Source of the DNA: Actinomycetota bacterium
Lineage (GTDB): Bacteria > Actinomycetota > Actinomycetes > Nanopelagicales > Nanopelagicaceae
DNA: 64,000 nucleotides
Assembly (NCBI GenBank): GCA_016870715.1
Contig: VGAL01000002.1
Location: 34,204-98,203 of the forward strand
Direction: 5' to 3'
The position numbers and the translations under genes are program-made. Below are positions 7,840 through 15,794 of the stretch, in pieces (position 1 is the first letter of the stretch; every line of letters begins with the position of its first letter). The notes below the pieces were generated by a model. That model made no database searches, was not told where the DNA came from, and saw only the letters and a program-made list of their open reading frames with translations.

Positions 7840-9569
7840 CTACTTTTGGCTAGACCCCTTTGTACTTCGATTGGTGGATTCATCCAGCGAGCTTCTGGGT
7901 TTGTGCAGATTATTCGATCCTCGGGGCGATAGCGTGTTCGAAATTTCTCCCGTTTGATCTCCACGCCCTCGCGTTTAAGTATTCGCCACACATCGATGGT
8001 GAAGCCCCCGACTCCCTCTTGGAAAATGCAATCCTTAGAGTCACTCTCTAACACTTTGAACTTCTGAGGATTGGTCCGCGGACCACTTTCGGTCTCCACA
8101 TCTATGAACTTTGTTCCATAAATAGTCACAGTCACTGATTTGTTGGTAAACGAGGTATCGACGAAGATGGGCTTTCCTGAGTTATTTCGAAATTTAACAT
8201 CGACGCTCGGCCATGCAACCGTGGATTCCCGCCCTGCTGGATATCGAGAGATATAGAAACTATGTGGTTTATGTTGGACCAGTTCTAGACCACTAAACCA
8301 CGCTGCATTCCATGTGGTCGTGGCAACTTGAGATACGCCGCCACCCCAATCCTTCTTGAACACTCCTCGGTCAATCATGATTCCTGGCACGAAACCTCGA
8401 GCTTCTGTCCGTTCTCCAACTACCTTGTTATAGCTAAACACTTCGCCAGGCTGGATGATCACGCCATCCATCCAACGCGCAGCTCGTTCGATGTTGATAA
8501 TTCGATACTCCGCATAGGGGAAGAAGGTGGTGAAGGTGCCGATCACCTCTTTGATTCCTAATCCGCCAGCCATCTCTGTGGTGATTTTGGCAGCAACTGG
8601 CTCAGGGGTCAGCGATACCTTTCGCTCCATGCCGCTCTTTCCCAGGGCCTCTATGAGGGCATTGCTTAATTTATCTTCCGGGACATCGAGACCATCACGT
8701 GAAGGTTGCACCCGAGGTTCTCCCTGGCTCATCGTGAATGAGGCATTCACTGGCTCAACGACATGCGCACTCCACTTCTTACCCACCTCGTTGATAAAAG
8801 TTGCTTTGAGCCATTTGGCCTCTAATTTCTCCCCTCGACCAGGTATGAAGGTCAAAGCTTCTGCAATAACTTTAGGAGTCAGCGAAAAAGTTACGGGCTT
8901 ATCGATATCGAGCATCACTTCAACCGGAGCAGAAACTGCGATCTGTGCGAACTCCAGTAACTCGCTCGCTTCTTCATCAGAAATTCGAGCTTGACGCACT
9001 TTAGTGTCAAGGGTGATGGAGTCGATGCGAAGCCAATTCTTTGCCACTTTATTTAGTGCACTATCGCGATCGAGGGCTTTTCCTGCTCGAGCGCTCACCA
9101 ATTTGGGAACTATCCCGTCGAAGACGATATCCGCATTCTTGGGTGCGATATTTACCTCTTGTTCAACCATGCGAATCGCTCTTCCAAAATTCTCTTTATC
9201 TGTCAGAACTACTGGTGCTATCAATTTTTCTCGCAATAACAGAGAAAAGAGTTGGATTGGATTACCGGTACGACTAGGTACAGCGGCCAAACTCGCCGCA
9301 ATATCGAGTTCGACCCCAGAATCTTTCACTGGGAGCGAGAACTTCTTCGAATCCACAACTACATGTAATTCACCTTGAAGTTCGGCGGCTCTTACGCTGG
9401 AGATTTTCTTGGAAGCCTCTGCAATTGAGAGTCGAGAGATGTCAACATCCAGGATTTTAGTCTTAGGTGGAATTGCAGAACCTACAGCCAACCACATTCC
9501 GAGCCAAACAAATGCCAGCGCGGAGAGTGCCAGGCCTGCGATTGCCAGATATTTTCTCCCGTTTTTCAT
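7836..9569 (-). CDS. VanW family protein with an N-terminal membrane anchor
   Basis: The 577-residue protein has one transmembrane segment near the N-terminus (about 9-30). A long extracytoplasmic region follows with two repeats of a domain resembling the putative peptidoglycan-binding module that precedes VanW in many Gram-positive proteins. The VanW domain (about 350-480) is recognised by FSYNKVVGERTEARGF, GGGVSQVATT and HKPHSFYISRYPAG. The VanW name comes from vancomycin-resistance clusters but its biochemical role is unknown; this copy lies in no resistance cluster. It follows mshB and a small membrane gene on the same strand, 21 bases downstream of the latter. No good Shine-Dalgarno site is close to the ATG at 9569. 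Confidence 0.85.
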   Translation of the reverse strand: MKNGRKYLAIAGLALSALAFVWLGMWLAVGSAIPPKTKILDVDISRLSIAEASKKISSVRAAELQGELHVVVDSKKFSLPVKDSGVELDIAASLAAVPSRTGNPIQLFSLLLREKLIAPVVLTDKENFGRAIRMVEQEVNIAPKNADIVFDGIVPKLVSARAGKALDRDSALNKVAKNWLRIDSITLDTKVRQARISDEEASELLEFAQIAVSAPVEVMLDIDKPVTFSLTPKVIAEALTFIPGRGEKLEAKWLKATFINEVGKKWSAHVVEPVNASFTMSQGEPRVQPSRDGLDVPEDKLSNALIEALGKSGMERKVSLTPEPVAAKITTEMAGGLGIKEVIGTFTTFFPYAEYRIINIERAARWMDGVIIQPGEVFSYNKVVGERTEARGFVPGIMIDRGVFKKDWGGGVSQVATTTWNAAWFSGLELVQHKPHSFYISRYPAGRESTVAWPSVDVKFRNNSGKPIFVDTSFTNKSVTVTIYGTKFIDVETESGPRTNPQKFKVLESDSKDCIFQEGVGGFTIDVWRILKREGVEIKREKFRTRYRPEDRIICTNPEARWMNPPIEVQRGLAKSS

Positions 9570-9590
9570 ATCTGTTTTTGAAAACCCTCG

Positions 9591-9923
9591 CTAACTTCGT
9601 GTCCAGATACTTACTAGGACAAGTAAGAACCCTAGCCCTAAATATGCATCTCCTGCTCCATTAGCCATGATGAGCAATTCATCGCTGTTGCCGAAGACTC
9701 CTCCGCGAAGTGCGATGAGGGTCCACCCAAGGAGAAACCAGAACCGAACTCCACGCCTTCCCCAGTAGATGCCCAGTGCGCTATTCGCAGCAGCGCTACC
9801 TAATAGAGCAATTATCAGTCCAAGTGGAAACCATCCAACAGAAAAATTATGAATCACCACGCCGAAAGTGCCAATTACCACTCCACTTACAAGGCCAGTG
9901 AGATTTTCTAGTACACGCCTCAT
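9591..9923 (-). CDS. Small multi-pass membrane protein next to mshB (DUF6113-like)
   Basis: 110 residues, almost wholly hydrophobic, with four predicted transmembrane stretches (about 7-25, 31-50, 58-75, 88-107) joined by short basic loops. The ATG at 9923 overlaps the mshB stop by four bases (ATGA), so it is translationally coupled to mshB. Actinobacteria commonly encode a small DUF6113 membrane protein beside mshB, and the size fits. The family call rests mainly on context. Function unknown; no catalytic motif is visible. Confidence 0.6.
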   Translation of the reverse strand: MRRVLENLTGLVSGVVIGTFGVVIHNFSVGWFPLGLIIALLGSAAANSALGIYWGRRGVRFWFLLGWTLIALRGGVFGNSDELLIMANGAGDAYLGLGFLLVLVSIWTRS

Positions 9924-10792
9924 AGATCGATCCCAGAGAAAAGATCTCTCTCCCTGCCTTGCTCATCGACATCGGGTCCGGCGGCGCCTTTTACTCGGGT
10001 GTAATACTCAAAACCAAATACCTGCATACCCAAAGAATTCGATAGCGCAAAAAAAGGTCCATCTACTGCGATTTGTGTTCGATGTGCCCGCATCGCCTCT
10101 TGCTTGCTCTCCACATAGTTATTTCCATCGATCACTGCACTTACCAATGAGTCATCTTTCACAAATGGCAAATCATCGATTGATCCAACACCAAAGAAAT
10201 CTGACCCAATCTCTTTCATTGCATCCATTCCTTGCTGTACGACAGATCGCGGCATAATGTTCCAATAGATCTTTTGAATTTCCCAACCACGTGCTGCACT
10301 GATTTCAGATGCCTTCATCGCCACTCGATGGGCTTGAATATGATCGGGGTGGCCATATCCACCAAATTCATCGTAGGTAATCAAAACCTGCGGCTTGAAA
10401 TCCACGATGTAGTCGGCGAGCGCATCAGTTGCTTCGAGCAGGTCGGCGCTCCAAAAGACATCAGCACGCGAATTCTGTGGCATTCCCATCATGCCGCTAT
10501 CTCGATATCGAGTTTTTGGTGCGCCTAAGAACCAATGTTTTTCAACTCCCAGCGCAGAAAGCGCGCCAGCTAACTCTTGCTCACGAATCTCCGCCAATCG
10601 ATCCTCTTTATCGCTTGCTGCTTCTGCCAGGTCGGGCACGAGTATCTCGCCCTCTTCGCCACGAGTGCAGGTTACGAGCGCTACTTCAACTCCCTCATCT
10701 GCATATTTCGCCATTGTCGCACCATTATTGATGGTCTCATCGTCAGGATGTGCATGGACCAGCAAAAGGCGTCTAGGTCTCGCCGATTTCAT
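9920..10792 (-). CDS. mshB: N-acetyl-1-D-myo-inositol-2-amino-2-deoxy-alpha-D-glucopyranoside deacetylase (mycothiol synthesis)
   Basis: A 290-residue PIG-L/LmbE-family zinc deacetylase. The first metal site is AHPDDE near the N-terminus (about 13-18); the second is the HPDH motif in GGYGHPDHIQAHR. It removes acetate from GlcNAc-inositol to give GlcN-inositol, the acceptor to which cysteine is added in mycothiol biosynthesis. MshB is preferred over Mca because of length and the MshB-like region after GxxxTR. The ATG at 10792 is chosen over one at 10828 because TACCCT lies seven bases upstream and because the longer form would run into the divergent peptidase gene. It leads the mshB-membrane protein-VanW unit. 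Confidence 0.85.
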   Translation of the reverse strand: MKSARPRRLLLVHAHPDDETINNGATMAKYADEGVEVALVTCTRGEEGEILVPDLAEAASDKEDRLAEIREQELAGALSALGVEKHWFLGAPKTRYRDSGMMGMPQNSRADVFWSADLLEATDALADYIVDFKPQVLITYDEFGGYGHPDHIQAHRVAMKASEISAARGWEIQKIYWNIMPRSVVQQGMDAMKEIGSDFFGVGSIDDLPFVKDDSLVSAVIDGNNYVESKQEAMRAHRTQIAVDGPFFALSNSLGMQVFGFEYYTRVKGAAGPDVDEQGRERDLFSGIDL

Positions 10793-10799
10793 GGAGGAA

Positions 10800-10809
10800 A
10801 GGGTACGGT
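10800..10809. promoter_or_regulatory. Overlapping divergent -10 elements of mshB and the S9 peptidase
   Basis: On the minus strand TACCCT (10800-10805) is seven bases from the mshB ATG at 10792. On the plus strand TACGGT (10804-10809) is eight bases from the peptidase ATG at 10818. The hexamers share two base pairs, so two polymerases cannot occupy both at once. The whole divergent spacer is 25 bases. Confidence 0.5.
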
Positions 10810-10817
10810 GATTTCCT

Positions 10818-12908
10818 ATGGTCGCCATGTCGCAACTCTCATTCCCACGTCACTCTGCAAAGACACAACGCTTCTCACTTGGAGCGCCGCGAACTTTCAC
10901 CCTCTCCCCAGATGGCCAACGGGTACTTTTTGTGCGAAGCCTGTCAGGCAGTGACCGAATTGGGCGCCTCTATCAATATGACATTCGCACCGATATCGAA
11001 GAGCTTCTTGTGGATCCACTCCACCTCCTGCTTGACGGTGAAGAACATCTCTCTGCGCAGGAACGCGCCCGTCGGGAACGGACTCGAGAGGCTGCCGGAG
11101 GTATCACTTCGTACTCCACAGACCAGAAGTGCCAGACAGTTGCTTTCGTCCTATCGGGAAAACTTTATTCATTTGAGATTTCCATTAAAAAATTAACCGA
11201 ACAGCCGAGTGCGGGAGTGGTAATCGACCCACAACTCTCCCCCGATGGCAAAGCAATCGCGTATATCACTCCGGAAGGGGAACTCCACCTTTCACGTGGT
11301 AGTAAGGTCGAAGTTCTCTGCACGCCAGAGAATGAAGATATCTTTTACGGTACTGCAGAGTTCGTTGCTAGTGAAGAGATGAATCGTCATCATGGTTTCT
11401 GGTGGAGCGCAGATAGCACATCATTATTTGTAGAACGTTTTGATCAATCTCCAGTCACCAAAATTTGGATAAGCGATCCTGCCAATCCAGAGAGCGCTCC
11501 ACGACAGGTGAGGTACCCATTTGTGGGCACGCCAAATGTCAAAACGTCGCTATTTATCCTCGACTTATCTGACCACTCTCGAAAAGAGATTATCTGGAAC
11601 CCCGAGCATGAATATCTCTGCTCGGTTTCACCGGGAGATGGCAAGGTTCCACCGCTGATGCTGACAATGTCTCGAAATCAACGTCACGCCGAGATTCTTG
11701 CAATCGACAACGAGTCAGGCCAGGTGCGAGTAATCGCAGAATTAAAAGATCCAGCATGGATTGACTTGGTAGGAGGTGTTCCTGCTTGGAGTCCGTCAGG
11801 TGAATTAGTTACTCATGTGATCCATGAAAATACTCACGCGATTGCAATAAATGGTGAGGTGGTCACCCCTGTCAATCTGCAAGTTGACGGCATCATTTCA
11901 ATCGATAGAGATGGCATCACCTTCTCGGGAAGTTTCGAGCCAACGCAATCTCATATCTATTGGCGCGGCTGGGGCGGTGAATTCGAAGCTATGACTTCAA
12001 AACCTGGCGTCCACATGGCGCGCACAAGTGGTGGCACTCTGCTCCTAATCTCACGAGATCTTGAAAGCTATGAAATCTCAGTTGTCATCAAGCGTGATGG
12101 AATTACTAAAAGAATTGCAGCCCTCAATGAAAAACCAGAGGTTGATGCGGAACCAGAATTTCTCGTTCTTGGTGAACGTCAACTTAATGCAGCGCTTTTA
12201 CTTCCGCAAAATCGTGCGGCAAAGAACCTGCCGCTATTAGTTGATCCCTATGGTGGACCTGGACATTCCCGCGTGCTCCATGCAAAAAGCGCTTATGCGG
12301 AGGCGCAGTGGATTGCAAACCAAGGTTTTGCCGTACTCATCGCAGATGGTCGTGGCACACCGAACCGAAATCCAGAGTGGGAACGGGCAATTCTCAACGA
12401 TCTTTCATCTGCGCCCGTAACCGATCAAGCAGATGCAGTTCTTGCTTTAATTAAATCTCGCCCTGGTTTAATCGATTCTTCGCGAGTTGCCATTCGCGGT
12501 TGGTCCTTTGGCGGTTATCTTGCTGGGCTTGCCGCCATGCGTCGACCAGAGATCTTCAAGGCGGCGATTATTGGTGCACCAGTCACTGATTTTCGACTTT
12601 ACGATACTTTCTATACCGAGCGGTTCATGGGGCCAGACGATAAACATCCAAACTACGAGAATTCATCGATGCTCAATGATGCTAAGAATCTCTCAGTTCC
12701 TGTGATGATCATTCACGGTATGGTCGATGACAATGTACTGGTCTCGAACTCACTCAAACTCTCTTCGGCCCTCCTTGAAGCCGGTAAGGCGCATGAGGTA
12801 CTTCCTCTTACTGGAGTTACTCATATGACACCACAGGAAGTTGTCGCGGAGAACTTGATGTTGCTCGAGTTAGATTTCTTGACTCGCGCGCTACAAATTA
12901 ATAAGTAG
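10818..12908 (+). CDS. S9 family peptidase (dipeptidyl-peptidase IV / acylaminoacyl-peptidase type)
   Basis: 696 residues. The first two thirds form a beta-propeller of the DPP IV N-terminal type (TLSPDGQRVLFV, QLSPDGKAIAYI). The C-terminal alpha/beta hydrolase holds the catalytic triad: Ser563 in GWSFGGY, Asp637 in HGMVDDNV and His669 in GVTHMT. An EE pair in ASEEMNRHHGFWW resembles the DPP IV glutamates that grip the substrate N-terminus, which favours an X-Pro dipeptidyl-peptidase. There is no signal peptide, so it is probably cytosolic and recycles peptides. The ATG at 10818 has both GGTGA six bases upstream and a TACGGT hexamer; the two readings of the same bases cannot both apply. The 3' end overlaps convergent moeZ by 11 bases. 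Confidence 0.88.
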   Translation: MVAMSQLSFPRHSAKTQRFSLGAPRTFTLSPDGQRVLFVRSLSGSDRIGRLYQYDIRTDIEELLVDPLHLLLDGEEHLSAQERARRERTREAAGGITSYSTDQKCQTVAFVLSGKLYSFEISIKKLTEQPSAGVVIDPQLSPDGKAIAYITPEGELHLSRGSKVEVLCTPENEDIFYGTAEFVASEEMNRHHGFWWSADSTSLFVERFDQSPVTKIWISDPANPESAPRQVRYPFVGTPNVKTSLFILDLSDHSRKEIIWNPEHEYLCSVSPGDGKVPPLMLTMSRNQRHAEILAIDNESGQVRVIAELKDPAWIDLVGGVPAWSPSGELVTHVIHENTHAIAINGEVVTPVNLQVDGIISIDRDGITFSGSFEPTQSHIYWRGWGGEFEAMTSKPGVHMARTSGGTLLLISRDLESYEISVVIKRDGITKRIAALNEKPEVDAEPEFLVLGERQLNAALLLPQNRAAKNLPLLVDPYGGPGHSRVLHAKSAYAEAQWIANQGFAVLIADGRGTPNRNPEWERAILNDLSSAPVTDQADAVLALIKSRPGLIDSSRVAIRGWSFGGYLAGLAAMRRPEIFKAAIIGAPVTDFRLYDTFYTERFMGPDDKHPNYENSSMLNDAKNLSVPVMIIHGMVDDNVLVSNSLKLSSALLEAGKAHEVLPLTGVTHMTPQEVVAENLMLLELDFLTRALQINK

Positions 12909-14085
12909 GTAGTGAGGTATCAATCTGTTTGGCCCAGGCAAGCACGCCACCGCTGACATGTGTTGCATCAGAGAATCCCGCACCTTTGAGTACCGCTAGA
13001 CATTCAGCAGAGCGAACCCCGCTCTTGCAATGCAAGATGATGGGCTTATCTTGCGGAAGTTTGGCAAGGACTGAACCGTCGAGAAATTCCTGCTTAGGAA
13101 TGAGAACCGACCCAGGAATCCGCACAATCTCAAACTCTGCAGGCTCACGAACATCGATGAGTAGGAAGTTGTCGTGGTGATCCATCTTGCTCTTGAGTTG
13201 GTCAACAGTGATAGTTGACCCTGCAACTGCTTCAGTTGCAGCGGTAGATATCGCACCGCAGAAACCTTCATAATCTTCAAGCAGTTCTCGCTGCGTTGCA
13301 TTGGATCCACATAGGACGCAGTTAGGGTCTTTGCGAATCTTGACCTTCCGATAACTCATCTCAAGTGCGTCATAGATCATCAATTCACCAATGAGGCTCT
13401 TACCAATCCCGGTCAACAACTTGATGGCTTCAGTAACTTGAATGGATCCGATTGATGCGCAGAGAACTCCGAGCACGCCACCTTCGGCGCAACTGGGTAC
13501 CATTCCCGGCGGAGGTGGCTCGGGGTAAAGGCAGCGATAGCAGGGGCCATGCTCTGCCCAGAAGACGCTGGCCTGTCCATCGAAACGATAGATAGAACCC
13601 CAGACATAGGGCTTACCCAAAAGTACTGCTGCATCGTTAACCATGTAGCGGGTCGCAAAGTTATCGGTGCCATCGATGATTAAGTCATATTGTGAGAACA
13701 ACTCCATAACATTGGAGTTATCAAGTCGAGTCTCATGAATGATTACTTTTGTGTAAGGGTTGATTTCGGCGATACTTTCAGCAGCGCTCTGCGCTTTGCT
13801 CTTACCAATATCGCTCTGGCCATGAATAATCTGTCGTTGCAAATTTGATTCGTCAACGACATCAAACTCGACAATTCCCAAAGTACCAACGCCGGCTGCT
13901 GCCAGATACATCAAGGCCGGCGATCCCAATCCCCCAGCGCCAACACAGAGCACCTTCGCCGCCATCAGTCGACGCTGACCGTCCATCGCTACATCGGGGA
14001 TAATCAAATGGCGGCTATACCTACGTACCTGATCGACTGTGAGGGAAGGGCCAGGTTCAACTAGCGCTTTATGGGGCGGATTCAT
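12898..14085 (-). CDS. moeZ: Adenylyltransferase/sulfurtransferase MoeZ (ThiF-rhodanese fusion)
   Basis: E1-like ThiF domain (about 15-250) with the nucleotide loop GAGGLGSPALMYLAAAG, followed by a rhodanese domain (about 290-390) with the active cysteine in ILHCKSGVRSAE. Two CxxC pairs (CYRC and CVLC) should bind structural zinc. It adenylates and thiocarboxylates the C-terminal glycine of ubiquitin-like sulfur carriers such as MoaD or ThiS/CysO, feeding molybdopterin, thiazole or cysteine synthesis. An ATG at 14085 and a GTG at 14097 are both possible; neither has a clear ribosome site and I list the ATG. Its order with the TetR and DUF3107 genes matches a block I recall from mycobacteria. 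Confidence 0.9.
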   Translation of the reverse strand: MNPPHKALVEPGPSLTVDQVRRYSRHLIIPDVAMDGQRRLMAAKVLCVGAGGLGSPALMYLAAAGVGTLGIVEFDVVDESNLQRQIIHGQSDIGKSKAQSAAESIAEINPYTKVIIHETRLDNSNVMELFSQYDLIIDGTDNFATRYMVNDAAVLLGKPYVWGSIYRFDGQASVFWAEHGPCYRCLYPEPPPPGMVPSCAEGGVLGVLCASIGSIQVTEAIKLLTGIGKSLIGELMIYDALEMSYRKVKIRKDPNCVLCGSNATQRELLEDYEGFCGAISTAATEAVAGSTITVDQLKSKMDHHDNFLLIDVREPAEFEIVRIPGSVLIPKQEFLDGSVLAKLPQDKPIILHCKSGVRSAECLAVLKGAGFSDATHVSGGVLAWAKQIDTSLPTY

Positions 14086-14143
14086 GGGCAGGCTCACACC
14101 CCTACTCTGCCATGTTTATTTACCCTCGCTCCACTTGAAGGCC

Positions 14144-14149
14144 TACCAT
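14144..14149 (+). promoter_or_regulatory. Leaderless-type -10 element of the TetR gene
   Basis: TACCAT is followed by seven bases and the ATG at 14157. There is no Shine-Dalgarno sequence in between. Confidence 0.45.
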
Positions 14150-14156
14150 CAACCCC

Positions 14157-14777
14157 ATGAGCGATGCCAAAGCGCGGTTACCTCGCGATGAACGGCGAGC
14201 GCAACTTCTCACCGCCGCCCTTGAAGTCTTCACCGCAGCTGGATATCACGCAGCAGCGATGGATGAGATTGCCGATCGCGCCGGAGTGAGTAAGCCGGTG
14301 CTCTACCAACACTTTCCGAGCAAGCTCGATCTCTATCTAGCAGTCCTTGATCTCCATGTCGATCAATTGGTCTATTCGATTCAGCGGGCCATTGCTTCGA
14401 CTCAAGATAATGCCGATCGCGTCCGCGCCACCGTGGATGCCTACTTCAACTTTATCGAGGAAGAGGGTGAGGCATATCGCCTACTCTTCGAAAGCGATAT
14501 GAGCGTCGAGCCTGCAGTGCGGCAACGACTCACGCGTATGACATATGACTGTGCTGCTGCCGTGAGCGCTGTCATTGCTGCCGATACCGGAATCCCTGAT
14601 GAAGCAGCGATGCTCCTTGGAATCGGCTTAGTGGGAACCGCGCAATTTACTGCGCGCTATTGGTTAGAGCGCGATGGTCGTGTACCCCGTGAGGAAGCTG
14701 CGCGACTAGTTGCCAATCTCCAATGGCGCGGCATCTCTGGATATCCGCGCACCCTTGACGAGCGTGGCAAGCGATAA
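14157..14777 (+). CDS. TetR family transcription regulator
   Basis: 206 residues. The N-terminal TetR DNA-binding domain reads RRAQLLTAALEVFTAAGYHAAAMDEIADRAGVSKPVLYQHFPSK in overlapping short motifs: the helix-turn-helix is around residues 33-55, ending in the family's LYxHF element. The C-terminal helices (about 65-195) resemble the ligand-binding domain of actinobacterial regulators encoded next to DUF3107. No ligand can be deduced. TetR proteins usually repress themselves and neighbours; candidate targets are moeZ (divergent, about 70 bases away) and the DUF3107 gene that follows in the same direction. I found no convincing palindromic operator in the spacer. Confidence 0.88.
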   Translation: MSDAKARLPRDERRAQLLTAALEVFTAAGYHAAAMDEIADRAGVSKPVLYQHFPSKLDLYLAVLDLHVDQLVYSIQRAIASTQDNADRVRATVDAYFNFIEEEGEAYRLLFESDMSVEPAVRQRLTRMTYDCAAAVSAVIAADTGIPDEAAMLLGIGLVGTAQFTARYWLERDGRVPREEAARLVANLQWRGISGYPRTLDERGKR

Positions 14778-14782
14778 CTCGA

Positions 14783-14788
14783 TACAGT
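14783..14788 (+). promoter_or_regulatory. Leaderless-type -10 element of the DUF3107 gene
   Basis: TACAGT is six bases before the ATG at 14795. It suggests the DUF3107 gene has its own promoter although it follows the TetR gene by only 17 bases. Confidence 0.45.
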
Positions 14789-14794
14789 GGGAAT

Positions 14795-15073
14795 ATGAGT
14801 ACAAAGAAGAGCGCGCCATCAACATCTGCATCAACTTCCAGCAGCAAAGTCGAGGTACGAATCGGAATCACCGACTCTCCTCGCGAGCTCACTATCGAGT
14901 TAAGTAATACTGCAGATGAGATCGAGGCAACGGTTGAGCGTGCGCTCCACGAGGGATCTCATGTCGCGTTCACCGATGAACGTGGTCGACGATTGATTGT
15001 GCCGGCGGCCAAAGTTGGCTTTGTCGAGGTTAGCGCGCGATCAGAGCGAAAAGTTGGCTTCGGAACTAACTAG
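14795..15073 (+). CDS. DUF3107 family protein
   Basis: 92 residues. A Ser/Thr/Lys-rich start (to about residue 20) precedes the compact DUF3107 domain: VRIGITDSPREL, SNTADEIEATVERAL, TDERGRRLIVPAAKVGFVEV. The family is small, cytosolic, actinobacteria-specific and functionally uncharacterised; it is usually encoded beside a TetR regulator and moeZ, as here. The low-complexity N-terminus is longer than I recall for the family, which usually starts close to the conserved VRIG. The stop codon lies inside a 10-base tandem repeat. Confidence 0.85.
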   Translation: MSTKKSAPSTSASTSSSKVEVRIGITDSPRELTIELSNTADEIEATVERALHEGSHVAFTDERGRRLIVPAAKVGFVEVSARSERKVGFGTN

Positions 15074-15093
15074 AACTAACTAGAACTAACTAG
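15064..15093. repeat. Three perfect tandem copies of a 10-base unit between convergent genes
   Basis: AACTAACTAG is repeated exactly at 15064-15073, 15074-15083 and 15084-15093. The first copy contains the TAG stop of the DUF3107 gene; the last contains the complementary CTA that is the stop of the convergent ParA-like gene. Every unit supplies TAG on one strand and a CTAG palindrome. Confidence 0.9.
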
Positions 15094-15794
15094 AGTAAAT
15101 CGTAGGTTATCTCGCGAAAACGCCCCGCTAGTTCGCTCGACTTCTTGAAGTTAAGTAGCGAAGTACCCGCAACCACCGCCTCGGGAATCAAAGGGCTTCG
15201 TGGAATCCCCGGGTCAATGACCTGTTTACCAAACTTTCTCATGAGTTCGCTCATCATCTCAACGCCGCGTTTAGCACGCGGATCAACCATCGTTGGCAAG
15301 ATTGCACGGACCTTTGCCCGAAACTTCTTACTCGCTTCAGCTACGTGAATCGCTCCTCTGACCGACAGAAAATCTAAACGGGTAGGAATGATCAGCTCAT
15401 CGGCGGCAGCGAGCACGCTCTGATTAATGTCGCCCAATCCTGGAGCTGCGTCGATGATGATGATGTCGTATTCAAAATCTTTGAGAGCATGAAAGAGCAC
15501 TTCGCTCCTCTTTAACCGCGAGAGTTCATACAACTTGGGTGAAGATGGGATGAGATCAACTCGCTCGTTTGTCTGATGGATCATGCCAAGGGCACGCTCT
15601 CGCCCAGAGAAGATGTCATGAACGCTCCGATGTGATCTCTCCTTTCCGAGAATGAAAGTGAGCGCGCCTTGCGGGTCGCAATCGACCAGTAATACCCGTC
15701 TGCCATATTCAGAGAAGGCAACTGCGATGGAGAGCGCGCTTGTCGTCCTGCCCGCGCCACCTGCACTGTTCATAAATCCAAGGATGCGACTCAT
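15090..15794 (-). CDS. ParA/MinD-like protein with a degenerate deviant Walker A motif
   Basis: 234 residues with the overall ParA fold: RRVLLVDCDPQG (D38 and D40 of switch I type), IIIIDAAPGLGD (Walker B) and a late SPLIPEAVVAGTS. The deviant Walker A, normally KGGxGKT, reads AGGAGRT at 11-17, so both the signature lysine and the phosphate-binding lysine are missing (Ala and Arg). The DNA sequence confirms the arginine codon AGG. It may bind nucleotide weakly or act without hydrolysis. No ParB gene or parS-like site is visible here. The ATG at 15794 overlaps the stop of the MpaB-like gene by four bases; a frame extending to 15995 lies wholly inside that gene and is rejected. Confidence 0.75.
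   Translation of the reverse strand: MSRILGFMNSAGGAGRTTSALSIAVAFSEYGRRVLLVDCDPQGALTFILGKERSHRSVHDIFSGRERALGMIHQTNERVDLIPSSPKLYELSRLKRSEVLFHALKDFEYDIIIIDAAPGLGDINQSVLAAADELIIPTRLDFLSVRGAIHVAEASKKFRAKVRAILPTMVDPRAKRGVEMMSELMRKFGKQVIDPGIPRSPLIPEAVVAGTSLLNFKKSSELAGRFREITYDLL

Noticed and set aside
8527-8994. Open frame antisense to the VanW gene
   Set aside because: Ser/Thr-rich translation of the complementary strand with no family resemblance; the VanW frame on the other strand is clearly coding.
15064-15093. CRISPR-like repeat
   Set aside because: Units are 10 bases with no spacers and no cas genes are nearby; it is a simple tandem repeat.
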